Origin: a bacterium SM23_31
GTDB lineage: Bacteria; SM23-31
Direction of reading: 5' to 3'
NCBI GenBank assembly: GCA_001304035.1
Contig: LJUD01000035.1
Coordinates: 1-13,655, forward strand
Length of the DNA stretch: 13,655 bases
Both the position numbers and the translations under genes were made by a program. The notes under the pieces are model-generated. The model saw only the letters and a list, made by a program, of their open reading frames with translations, did no database searches and had not been told where the DNA came from. This document shows, piece by piece, positions 6,958-12,957 of the stretch (its first letter is position 1; each line of letters begins with the position of its first letter).

Positions 6958-7148
6958 CCCTTTGCGGGTGTGCACCGGTTTGAGTTCTTTTTAATTTCTC
7001 TATCAATGTCTGCCTGTCTTACCCTGCTTCTTCCGGCACCCTGCGGCTGTTCCAAATCACCTCCAAATTTGGTCGCAAATTTATTTGCAGTTGATTAAAA
7101 TTTTCTGCATGTGTAAAATCGAGTTGTTATACCTCAGAATGAAATAAT

Positions 7149-7895
7149 ATGCAGGAATTGACACTCGACAGAAAACTCCAAAGAGGCGACAGCGGGAAAG
7201 ATGTTCTCGATCTCCAGAGGGCGCTTATCGGATGGGGATCGAAAGAGCAGCCCGTAATACTCGACGGTGTATTCGGTATCGTAACTGAAAACGCTGTAGA
7301 ACGTTTCCAGCGTGCCCACGCACTTGAACCGGATGGTGTTGTTGATGAAGCGGTGATTAATGCAATAAAAAGAGAAACCGAAGACCATCCTTTTGTTTTG
7401 GAAGATTATAAATGTACATGCGGGGAATGCGGGGGATTTGGATTCGGCAGGTATGAAAATGAATACCTTCGCGGAAAACCTCACATAGAAACCTTTCACA
7501 TGTATGAGTACCCGGGAATAGATGTAACTCTGGTCCGGGCAGTACGTGCGATAATGCACCGGGCGGGAATTCCCGAAATTCATATCACTTCTGGCTACCG
7601 GTGCTGGATACATAATAATCAAACCGGCAGAACATCGACAAACCACCTGGGCAAAGCTGTTGATTTTATCAGCAAGGGAGCAGGGGAACACAATGGCAGC
7701 GTACTGGAAAAAATCGAATGCACTGAATGCGCAAGAATAAGGCGGATCGGCATAGAAGAATGCGGATTTCAGGCAGGCTGGTCACAACCGAACCGCATCA
7801 GCCTCGAAATGCCCCGCCACGGCGCCTTCACGTGGGTGCACATCGACACGCGGTGCATACCCGGAAATTTACGAAGGCATGTGAAAGAATTATAG
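7149..7895 (+). CDS. Peptidoglycan-binding domain plus M15-type zinc peptidase (endolysin-like)
   Basis: Likely cleaves peptide bonds in peptidoglycan stems (D-Ala-D-Ala carboxypeptidase or L-Ala-D-Glu endopeptidase type). Residues ~8-75 form a PG_binding_1 domain: LQRGDSGKDVLDLQRAL, then LDGVFGIVTENAVERFQRAH and LEPDGVVDEAV. Residues ~105-248 form an M15A-like domain: ITSGYRCWIHN at about 146-156, the zinc-ligand segment STNHLGKAVDF (H166, D172), and WVHIDTR carrying H231. The spacing is H-x-G-x-A-x-D, one residue shorter than the common HxxGxAxD. Between the domains is a cysteine cluster CTCGEC (C89, C91, C94) followed by a glycine-rich stretch, possibly a linker or an extra metal site. No signal peptide is present, so it resembles phage endolysins or a cytosolic or leaderless enzyme. 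The ATG at 7149 lacks a strong ribosome binding site. No phage genes lie nearby. Fold assignment is good; exact specificity is unknown. Confidence 0.85.
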   Translation: MQELTLDRKLQRGDSGKDVLDLQRALIGWGSKEQPVILDGVFGIVTENAVERFQRAHALEPDGVVDEAVINAIKRETEDHPFVLEDYKCTCGECGGFGFGRYENEYLRGKPHIETFHMYEYPGIDVTLVRAVRAIMHRAGIPEIHITSGYRCWIHNNQTGRTSTNHLGKAVDFISKGAGEHNGSVLEKIECTECARIRRIGIEECGFQAGWSQPNRISLEMPRHGAFTWVHIDTRCIPGNLRRHVKEL

Positions 7896-7915
7896 AACAT
7901 AATGTGTTTGAAAAA

Positions 7916-7930
7916 TCCGCCTTCGGCGGG
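7916..7930. terminator. GC hairpin TCCGCCTTCGGCGGG downstream of the M15 peptidase
   Basis: CCGCC-TTC-GGCGG, 20 bases after the peptidase stop. On the plus strand it is followed by A residues, so it is a poor U-tract terminator in that direction. On the minus strand it is followed by ATTTTTC, which would work for leftward transcription. Its arms match the palindrome at 8724-8738 (TCCGCC...GGCGGA), so it may equally be a member of that repeat family. Confidence 0.45.
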
Positions 7931-8125
7931 AAAAAGACACCCGTAAAACGAGTTCATGAGAAAAGAAACTTGACTTTTCCGAAGAACAGTAAATAAATTT
8001 TTTTAAATGAATACTATGATGTTATTTCTTTGAAATATTAAACCCATCTTTTTATTGGTTTCTTCTGTTTCACCACGCAGTGCCCGGAGCACTTCGATCA
8101 GTGACCGCTGCATTAATACATAAAA

Positions 8126-8213
8126 GTAGGGGCAGGATCTCCCCGCCCTGATAAAACACGAACGCCGGTGTAGCCGAATGGGCGACCGTCCCGCTAAACG
8201 GGATTGCCCCTAC
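8126..8213. repeat. 88-bp element with inverted ends GTAGGGGCA ... TGCCCCTAC
   Basis: Perfect 9-bp inverted ends enclose internal GC-rich blocks, including GGGCGACCG and one variant copy of the TCCCGCTAAACGGGA palindrome (8189-8203). The organisation suggests a non-autonomous palindromic repeat (REP or MITE-like). No target-site duplication is evident at its borders. Confidence 0.6.
8189..8203. repeat. Palindrome copy 1 (variant) TCCCGCTAAACGGGA
   Basis: Differs from the consensus TCCCGCTAAGCGGGA by one base, which shortens the stem by one pair. It sits inside the 88-bp inverted-repeat element. Confidence 0.75.
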
Positions 8214-8215
8214 AA

Positions 8216-8268
8216 CAGAATTTAAAAAATCAAATAAACAGTAGCATATCCCGCTAAGCGGGACTGTC
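8216..8268. repeat. Direct duplication, copy A
   Basis: Begins CAGAATTTAAAAAATCAAAT and ends with GTAGCATATCCCGCTAAGCG and then GGACTGTCT; the palindrome occupies 8249-8263. Copy B lies at 8290-8347 with the same blocks in the same order, 74 to 79 bp further on. Confidence 0.75.
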
Positions 8269-8289
8269 TTAGTATTTGTTTTGCTATAT

Positions 8290-8347
8290 CAGAATTTGAT
8301 AAATCAAATTCCTACAATGGTAGCATATCCCGCTAAGCGGGATTGTC
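8290..8347. repeat. Direct duplication, copy B
   Basis: Begins CAGAATTTGATAAATCAAAT and carries the palindrome at 8328-8342, again preceded by GTAGCATA and followed by TTGTCT. The copies differ by a 5-base length change and a few substitutions in the AT-rich half. The palindrome half is nearly identical, so that part is younger or under constraint. Confidence 0.75.
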
Positions 8348-8357
8348 TGTGCGAAAA

Positions 8358-8442
8358 GTTACACCCTCAATTCCGCGTATACATGCCCTCTGTGGCATCC
8401 TCAATCCCGCTCACACGTAACAATGTGGCACCCTCAATCCCG
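8358..8442. repeat. Three direct copies of an 18-mer, period 33-34 bp
   Basis: GTTACACCCTCAATTCCG (8358-8375), GTGGCATCCTCAATCCCG (8392-8409) and GTGGCACCCTCAATCCCG (8425-8442). The 15-16 base intervals differ from one another. The third copy forms the left arm of the hairpin at 8431-8468. The intervals are too short, and the repeats too unequal, for a CRISPR array. Confidence 0.65.
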
Positions 8443-8468
8443 AAACTTCGGGATTGGGGGTGTTTTTT
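8431..8468 (+). terminator. Strong hairpin plus T-tract
   Basis: CAATCCCGA (8435-8443), loop AACT, TCGGGATTG (8448-8456), then GGGGTG and TTTTTT (8463-8468). This has the form of a rho-independent terminator for plus-strand transcripts. It is more than 500 bases beyond the peptidase gene, so it may be the end of a lost gene or a backstop. Confidence 0.55.
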
Positions 8469-8508
8469 ATGATATTACTAACGCAAGTACGATTTACACT
8501 ATATTCAA

Positions 8509-8634
8509 TTACTTGATCAACAGCATGCGCTTGGTATCACTGAATCCTCCCGCTAAGCGGGATTGGAGCCTGTAAATGTATATACCGCTGGCTACAGTGC
8601 TCGCATCCCATATTACGCTGTGGTAACCTGATCC
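8509..8634 (-). pseudogene. Relic of a type IX secretion C-terminal sorting domain (Por/T9SS CTD), 41 codons
   Basis: The minus strand from 8634 to the TAA at 8509-8511 reads GSGYHSVIWDASTVASGIYI followed by YRLQSRLAGGFSDTKRMLLI and a final K. This is the classic end of a secreted protein with a T9SS sorting domain: G.h.v.Wd....aSGiYiYrL..g.f.dtKrM.Lik. A TGA stop (8635-8637) lies directly upstream in frame, and the rest of the protein is gone. The residues SRLAGG are encoded by a copy of the genomic palindrome (8548-8562), and a canonical CTD would not need that extra SRL. The fragment implies that the genome used, or once used, type IX secretion. A still-functional small peptide is unlikely, since no start codon or ribosome binding site is seen. 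Confidence 0.8.
8548..8562. repeat. Palindrome TCCCGCTAAGCGGGA inside the sorting-domain relic
   Basis: Identical to the copies at 8249-8263 and 8328-8342. Read on the minus strand it contributes codons for SRLAG without breaking the frame. Confidence 0.8.
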
Positions 8635-8644
8635 TCAATTAGCT

Positions 8645-8670
8645 CACTGTTGGTGTTGTCACCAACAGTG
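8645..8670. repeat. Perfect hairpin CACTGTTGGTG-TTGT-CACCAACAGTG
   Basis: Eleven-base-pair perfect stem with a four-base loop, immediately upstream (minus strand) of the sorting-domain relic. No T-tract follows on either side, so it is not a standard terminator; more likely an intergenic palindromic repeat. Confidence 0.7.
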
Positions 8671-8723
8671 CTATATGAATTTGTGTGTCTTTGATTACGA
8701 TCAGCGGGATAATTATAATATTT

Positions 8724-8738
8724 TCCGCCAGAGGCGGA
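8724..8738. repeat. Second palindrome type TCCGCCAGAGGCGGA
   Basis: Six-base arms around a three-base loop. It is related in arm sequence to the hairpin at 7916-7930, so two palindrome families (CCCGC-type and CCGCC-type) alternate in this region. Confidence 0.65.
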
Positions 8739-8746
8739 TCTTTAGA

Positions 8747-8798
8747 CAAGACTTGAACCCAATTATGTGTAATATTGCAAGACCTGACCCCAATTACG
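8747..8798. repeat. Pair of 21-bp direct repeats (CAAGACYTGAMCCCAATTAYG)
   Basis: Copies at 8747-8767 and 8778-8798 differ at three positions and are 10 bases apart. They lie between the palindromes and the 3' end of the GWxTD gene. I do not know their function. Confidence 0.65.
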
Positions 8799-8864
8799 CT
8801 GATGAATGAACTTTAATAAAAGAATTTTTTGTTAGTGTAAAAACAAATTTAAATCAAAAAAAAT

Positions 8865-10862
8865 CTAAAACATCCCGTAGTAAATTATTATAGGAGTGGA
8901 CTTTGTTGCGGTCATTCCGCTGTTCATGTCCGTAATCATCAGTACAAATTCATAAACGCCCGGATCTGAAATTCTATGGTCGATTTTAAGAATGTTGAAG
9001 TCCGTATTCCCGATTCCGCGCATTTCCGAAGACACCCAGACTTCATCTGCCTGAAGCGTTTTTAAAGGTACGTTTCTGATCAGATTCTTCGTTTCAATTT
9101 GCTTTATTACTTCCGGCTCGACTCGTCTGAAACCGTATTCAACTTTATACTTGTTTTCCAGTTGTTCGTTAATAATAAAAAGGTTGTATACTTCATAATA
9201 AATATAAAACGGTTCGTTTTTTAAGAATGCATGGCGTGGTTCACCGATGATTGTTATATTGTCCCGTGACGGGGGCTTTTCTTCGTCTGTTAACGTAATT
9301 AAAGACGCAATGAGAATGTCGCTCATCTGAATGGAATCGTATCCGAATTTTTCGACAAAAAGCGAATCCCGGGTAACGCCGGCATTGCCTGAATTATAAA
9401 CCGACACCTCGACGCTCAAACTGTATCTGCCGGGCTCAATTTCAAATCTGTCGGAACCGATTAACAATTTAGAAGATGTCGTGTCTATCTCAGTCTTATC
9501 AAATTCTGGAAAAATAGTATTTATATTTTCGACGACCCTGTTCCATTCATTATCATGCACAAAAATTCCGTGCTGAAGCTCGCTGTAATATCCGTATTCA
9601 TCCGATTCCCAGCCGACTTTATTTATTGGAACTCCGAAGAAAATCTCCACCTTTGTTTTATCGTCTTTTCCCCGAAAATTCACTACATCCACCGGAAAAT
9701 TGAAAAGCACGCCCGGGGGATTGTATTCATAAAACTCCGGATGACGCTCGATTTGCTTTTCGATATATTCACCCGGATGAGTTTCAGGTATGATTTCAAA
9801 AACGAAATTATTAGCCCTCACAGAATAATGTCCAGCCCAAAAATTAACATAAAAATATCCATACATCCATCTTAAAAACCATTCTTCGACTTGTAGTTCT
9901 ACTCTAATCGGCCTTTCAGTTGGCATTTCCCATACACCTGTAAATGGAATAAAATTTAATATTATTCCTTGTGGTTTCCCATATTTAATCCAGATGAGAC
10001 CCCGTGCAGTCTGCCAGCCAGCAATACCTTTTCTGGGAACCGAGAAACGCAAATTTGCCTCTGCAACCCTTCCGTAATGTACAAATCTCCGTTCATTAAT
10101 ATCCGTTAAATAAAAGGGGTCTTTTTTGTCCCAGAATCGCAACGTATCGGGATCGGGCAGAAGTGTAAAGTTGCCCCAGTAATCCACATCCACAAGTGCG
10201 TCTATTTGCACCGGATTCTCAAAAACCGCCCTCTCTTCAGAACTCATCAGTGACAGCGCTTTTTCATAATAATACGAGGCTGTTTCGTGTTCGCCTTTTT
10301 CGGTGTATGCAAGACCCAAATATAAGTATGCGTCTTTATCGTAATCATTCTTGAATAAAATATTTTCTAAATACTCTATAAAAGTATCAATATCGCCTGC
10401 ATCAAAATAAATCAGTGCTTTGTTATATATTGTTTCGCGGTCATTCGGGTCCAATTCAAGTATCCTATCATATAACCTGTTTGATCGAGCTAACAAGGAA
10501 TCGGCTTGGTGAAATAGTCTATTTATTTTATCAGTACGATATTTATAAATGTGATATTCTTTCAAATTATAATCGGCAAGCCTTTTGAGAGCGGGCAGGT
10601 CGTTTGGGTCTTCCTTTAATATTTTATTGAGCCAAAACTTTCCATCAAACGAAAAATTTTTTGCAAAATAAATATCCGCAAGAGTATAAATGTATTCCTT
10701 GTTATCCCAGTCCAGGCGGCGCGCATTGATAATTGCATCCATCGCACGTTCTAAGTTTGAATTGGGTTTCTCCAGATAACATAGCGCCAGTTGATGGTAT
10801 GCTTCGGCAAACTTGCGGTCCTTGTATATAGCTTTTTTGAATGCTTCTATCGCTTCATCCAA
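8865..10862 (-). CDS. TPR protein with GWxTD-type domain; longest uninterrupted part of an amber-broken gene
   Basis: This is the open part (665 codons from an internal ATG) of a gene that really begins at 10985. The N-terminal half is a TPR array: MDEAIEAFKKAIYKDRKFAE then AYHQLALCYLE, LERAMDAIINARRLD...YIYTLADIYF, LYDRILELDPNDRETIYNKA and DAYLYLGLAYTEKGEHETAS. Each has the alternating A/G/Y/L pattern of 34-residue TPR helices. A GWxTD-type domain follows: FWDKKDPFYLTDINERRFVH, then GRVAEANLRFSVP, then GWQTARGLIWIKYGKPQG at about 282-300. The canonical Asp of GWxTD is Ala here. The C-terminal ~350 residues look like beta-rich extracytoplasmic domains with a carbohydrate- or protein-binding style. 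GWxTD proteins are typical of FCB-group bacteria and their role is not well known. The gene converges on the repeat region and is divergent from yicC. Confidence 0.85.
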   Translation of the reverse strand: MDEAIEAFKKAIYKDRKFAEAYHQLALCYLEKPNSNLERAMDAIINARRLDWDNKEYIYTLADIYFAKNFSFDGKFWLNKILKEDPNDLPALKRLADYNLKEYHIYKYRTDKINRLFHQADSLLARSNRLYDRILELDPNDRETIYNKALIYFDAGDIDTFIEYLENILFKNDYDKDAYLYLGLAYTEKGEHETASYYYEKALSLMSSEERAVFENPVQIDALVDVDYWGNFTLLPDPDTLRFWDKKDPFYLTDINERRFVHYGRVAEANLRFSVPRKGIAGWQTARGLIWIKYGKPQGIILNFIPFTGVWEMPTERPIRVELQVEEWFLRWMYGYFYVNFWAGHYSVRANNFVFEIIPETHPGEYIEKQIERHPEFYEYNPPGVLFNFPVDVVNFRGKDDKTKVEIFFGVPINKVGWESDEYGYYSELQHGIFVHDNEWNRVVENINTIFPEFDKTEIDTTSSKLLIGSDRFEIEPGRYSLSVEVSVYNSGNAGVTRDSLFVEKFGYDSIQMSDILIASLITLTDEEKPPSRDNITIIGEPRHAFLKNEPFYIYYEVYNLFIINEQLENKYKVEYGFRRVEPEVIKQIETKNLIRNVPLKTLQADEVWVSSEMRGIGNTDFNILKIDHRISDPGVYEFVLMITDMNSGMTATKSTPIIIYYGMF

Positions 10863-10904
10863 TTTACCCTGTTCTTTTAATTCAATTCCCTGGTTGAAAT
10901 ACTC

Positions 10905-10985
10905 CTATGCGGTCTGTGCATGAAGTGAAGTAATATTAAAGGAAAGAAATAATAAAAAAATAAATCGGCAAGATCTGAACGGCAT
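10905..10985 (-). pseudogene. 5' part of the GWxTD gene: ribosome binding site, signal peptide and in-frame TAG
   Basis: On the minus strand a perfect AAGGAGGG (10989-10996) lies a few bases before ATG at 10983-10985. The frame reads MPFRSCRFIFLLFLSFNITS and then LHAQTA, a good Sec signal peptide with an A-x-A-like cleavage site (LHA|Q). The next codon is TAG (10905-10907), followed in the same frame by EYFNQGIELKEQGKLDEAIE, a TPR helix that runs straight into the long frame below. Joined, the gene has 706 codons plus stop. A single C-to-T change (CAG to TAG) would explain it. It could be a recent nonsense mutation, a sequencing or assembly error, or read-through. TAG is used as an ordinary stop at the ends of this gene, gmk and the channel gene. 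Confidence 0.85.
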
Positions 10986-11140
10986 ATTCCCTCCTTAAAA
11001 ATACAGAAATATCATACTTTTTTAAAAAAAATATACCTACTATATTACACGAATTTGTTGCCAAAAGGTTTCAAAAAAATAAATTTTGTACATTTTTTAT
11101 TAATGAAATGTATACATCTCCTCATAACACGAAAATTAAA

Positions 11141-11169
11141 TTGACTATACCTTTTAGGTTTAGTACATT
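11141..11169 (+). promoter_or_regulatory. Candidate promoter of yicC-gmk
   Basis: TTGACT (11141-11146), 17 bases, TACATT (11164-11169), in the 290-bp divergent region between the GWxTD gene and yicC. The leader would be about 100 bases. A consensus TATAAT at 11258-11263 is too close to the start codon to be its -10. I could not pick a promoter for the leftward gene. Confidence 0.38.
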
Positions 11170-11203
11170 ATTAGGATAAATAAAGTTATCATTTTTTATT
11201 TTC

Positions 11204-11220
11204 AGCTAAAAGCTAACAGC
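11204..11220. repeat. Heptamer repeat fragment AGCTAAAAGCTAACAGC
   Basis: Two and a half units of the AGCTAAA heptamer in front of yicC. It is the reverse-complement type of the TAGCTTT units at 12756-12797 and the same orientation as those at 13530-13550. Confidence 0.6.
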
Positions 11221-11275
11221 CGTATACTTGCTTTGAAATACAGACAATCATCAAAGGTATAATGCCGGAGAGTTT

Positions 11276-12157
11276 ATGATATCGAGCATGACCGGTTTCA
11301 GCCGGTATGAGCTAATTGAAAAGGGATTTCACGTTGTTGTTGAAGTGCGTTCATTAAATAACCGTTTCCTTGATATATTTGTAAGAATACCCCACAGGTT
11401 CAGCGAGCTTGAAAACAAGTTAAAGAACATTATTCAGAACCAAATATGCCGTGGGAAAATTGATGTTACAATTATCATCAACAGTCTTGATGAACCGATC
11501 GAGCGGGTCTCGGTCAACCTTCCGCTTGCACGGCAGTATTTTGAAGCATTTCGCACGCTCGAAGAGAGATTAGGTGTTCCGATATCAATAAAACCGGAAG
11601 ACCTGTTGAAAATTGAAAACCTGTTTGACCATAGCGTACCGGAAGAGCAGTTCATATTTGTCGATAAATTGATACAGAAAACACTGAAAGGGGCGCTTCG
11701 GGAACTAAAAAAGCACAGGAGCGAAGAGGGGCGCAACCTCGCAGTGGATTTCCGCCAGCGGTTGAACGCCGTCTCAAATTTATTAAAAATTATTCGGAAA
11801 ATATTCAAAATTAGGCATAAAGACGATTTTAACCAGCTTAAGAACCGTATATCAAAGGTTCTGGAAGACGTTGACAGGATAGATCCCCAGCGACTGGAAA
11901 CCGAAGCTGCGATAATGGCTGAAAAATTCGATATCTCGGAAGAAATCGTACGCATAGACAGCCACCTTAAGATGTTTAGAAAATCGCTTTCCTCAAACAG
12001 TTCCGTAGGGAGGCGTCTCGATTTTATCTTGCAGGAAATATACAGAGAAGTAAATACGATCAGCGCAAAAAGTAATAACGTATTAATTTCTCAGGAAGTT
12101 GTCCGGATGAAAGAAGAGATTGACCGGTTGAGAGAACAGGTTCGGAATATCGAATAA
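11276..12157 (+). CDS. yicC: YicC family endoribonuclease
   Basis: YicC-type proteins form oligomeric rings and act as endoribonucleases; the E. coli member is implicated in RyhB small RNA degradation. The 293-residue product has normal length. The N-terminus MISSMTGFSRYELIEKGFHV followed by VEVRSLNNRFLDIFVRIPHR is the family's invariant MI.SMTGFgr.......w.vEirsvN.RfLd...rlP. The C-terminal DUF1732 part has EAAIMAEKFDISEEIVRIDS, GRRLDFILQEIYREVNTISA and the closing KSNN...SQEVVRMKEEIDRLREQVRNIE, with the conserved E..RE.NTi..K segment. A GGAGAG site precedes the ATG at 11276. One base separates its stop from gmk, a widely conserved arrangement. Identification is secure. Confidence 0.95.
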   Translation: MISSMTGFSRYELIEKGFHVVVEVRSLNNRFLDIFVRIPHRFSELENKLKNIIQNQICRGKIDVTIIINSLDEPIERVSVNLPLARQYFEAFRTLEERLGVPISIKPEDLLKIENLFDHSVPEEQFIFVDKLIQKTLKGALRELKKHRSEEGRNLAVDFRQRLNAVSNLLKIIRKIFKIRHKDDFNQLKNRISKVLEDVDRIDPQRLETEAAIMAEKFDISEEIVRIDSHLKMFRKSLSSNSSVGRRLDFILQEIYREVNTISAKSNNVLISQEVVRMKEEIDRLREQVRNIE

Positions 12158-12158
12158 C

Positions 12159-12758
12159 ATGACACTGCACGAAAATCAAAAGGATAAAAAAATAGCACTT
12201 ACCCGTCCTACGTTATTGGTATTATCCGGTTTTTCGGGAGCCGGCAAGACGACGGTTCGAAGTAATATTCTAAAAAAAATACCGGGCTCGCATTTTTCTC
12301 TCTCTGTTACTACGAGGCTGCCAAGAGGTGACGAGCAGGATGGAATCGATTATTATTTTACCACGAAAGAAAAGTTTAATAGAATGATTAAGAACAATGA
12401 GCTTCTTGAATGGGAAGAAGTCCATGGAAACTATTACGGAACGCCGTTATCCCGTGTTGTAACTGCTGCAGGCAAGCCCGGATTGTTGATATTTGACATT
12501 GATGTTTATGGGGGTCTTTCAATTAAAAAGCATTATCCTGAGGCGATTCTTGTTTTTTTGAAAGCCCCGAGTCTTAATGTGCTCAAGGAGCGGTTAGCAA
12601 AACGGCTTACCGACAGCACGGAGACAATTGAACAGCGTTTGCAGCGCGTTCCGGTTGAAGAAAAGCTGTCCAAACAATATGACCATGTCATTATCAACAA
12701 TACGCTCGATAAAACAATAAATAAAATTTGCGAGATAATAAGGAAATTTCAGAGGTAG
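12159..12758 (+). CDS. gmk: Guanylate kinase
   Basis: Gmk phosphorylates GMP to GDP with ATP in the cytosol. The 199-residue product is of normal length with a short charged extension (~16 residues) before the core. The P-loop is GFSGAGKTT at 24-32. The GMP-binding region is SVTTRLPRGDEQDGIDYYF (about 49-67), with LLEWEEVHGNYYGTP at ~82-96. VFLKAPSLNVLKERL and the lid arginines (KRLTDSTETIEQRLQR) follow, then the C-terminal YDHVIINNTLD. The ATG at 12159 follows the yicC stop by one base, with no strong ribosome binding site, so coupling is likely. In many bacteria rpoZ and coaBC follow gmk; here neither does, and repeats begin at the stop codon itself. Confidence 0.97.
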   Translation: MTLHENQKDKKIALTRPTLLVLSGFSGAGKTTVRSNILKKIPGSHFSLSVTTRLPRGDEQDGIDYYFTTKEKFNRMIKNNELLEWEEVHGNYYGTPLSRVVTAAGKPGLLIFDIDVYGGLSIKKHYPEAILVFLKAPSLNVLKERLAKRLTDSTETIEQRLQRVPVEEKLSKQYDHVIINNTLDKTINKICEIIRKFQR

Positions 12759-12797
12759 CTATTAGCTATTAGCTATTAGCTTTTAGCTTTTAGCTGT
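12756..12797. repeat. Tandem heptamer array (TAGCTAT/TAGCTTT) x6
   Basis: Six consecutive units: TAGCTAT three times, TAGCTTT twice, TAGCTGT once. The first TAG is the gmk stop codon, so the array begins exactly at the end of the gene. Looser TAGC/CAGCTAAT variants continue to about 12880. Since 7 is not a multiple of 3, copy number changes would not affect gmk, which ends in the first unit. Confidence 0.85.
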
Positions 12798-12957
12798 CGG
12801 TTATCAGTTTAAAATACCTCTTGTTTTATGTCGGCTAATACCTATCAGCTAATACCTATAAGATAAATAACCATTAGCTTGAATGCATAATAATAGGGTA
12901 ATGGTCTCCATGTCTTCCGAAACCATTAACATAGTCACGCAGTGCAAAATGACAAAA

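Larger units (their letters stand above)
7896..8864. other. Repeat-rich region without an intact gene
   Basis: Almost 1 kb between two converging genes. It contains a hairpin at 7916-7930, an 88-bp inverted-repeat element (8126-8213), and a direct duplication (8216-8268 and 8290-8347). Further along are three copies of an 18-mer (8358-8442), a terminator-like hairpin, and a sorting-domain relic on the minus strand (8509-8634). The right end holds a perfect hairpin (8645-8670), a second palindrome type (8724-8738) and a 21-bp direct repeat pair (8747-8798). Short open frames here are not convincing genes. Confidence 0.75.

Noticed and set aside
6708..7055. 115-codon minus-strand frame opposite the end of the channel gene
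   Set aside because: More than half of it is antisense to a clear coding region with RCK_C homology. The remaining part (MEQPQGAGRSRVRQADIDRE) is unrecognisable and may be an intergenic repeat.
7434..7691. Antisense frame across the M15 peptidase
   Set aside because: Open by chance opposite a gene with clear domain homology on the plus strand.
7985..8116. Short minus-strand peptide beginning MQRSLIEVLRALRG
   Set aside because: Protein-like in look, but only about 36 codons, with no ribosome binding site, and overlapping GC-rich repeat sequence; cannot be supported as a gene.
8358..8442. Three regularly spaced 18-mers suggesting a CRISPR mini-array
   Set aside because: Repeats are unequal and too short, intervals are only 15-16 bases, and no cas genes are in view; a degenerate tandem repeat fits better.
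8281..8472. 63-codon plus-strand frame through the repeat region
   Set aside because: It consists of the palindromes and the triplicated 18-mer, with no protein-like features.
10905..10907. TAG as a sense codon (alternative genetic code)
   Set aside because: TAG ends gmk, the channel gene and the GWxTD gene itself at sensible places, so a general reassignment is unlikely.
11258..11263. Consensus TATAAT as the yicC promoter -10
   Set aside because: Only 13 bases before the start codon and without a correctly spaced -35; transcription would start inside the ribosome binding site.
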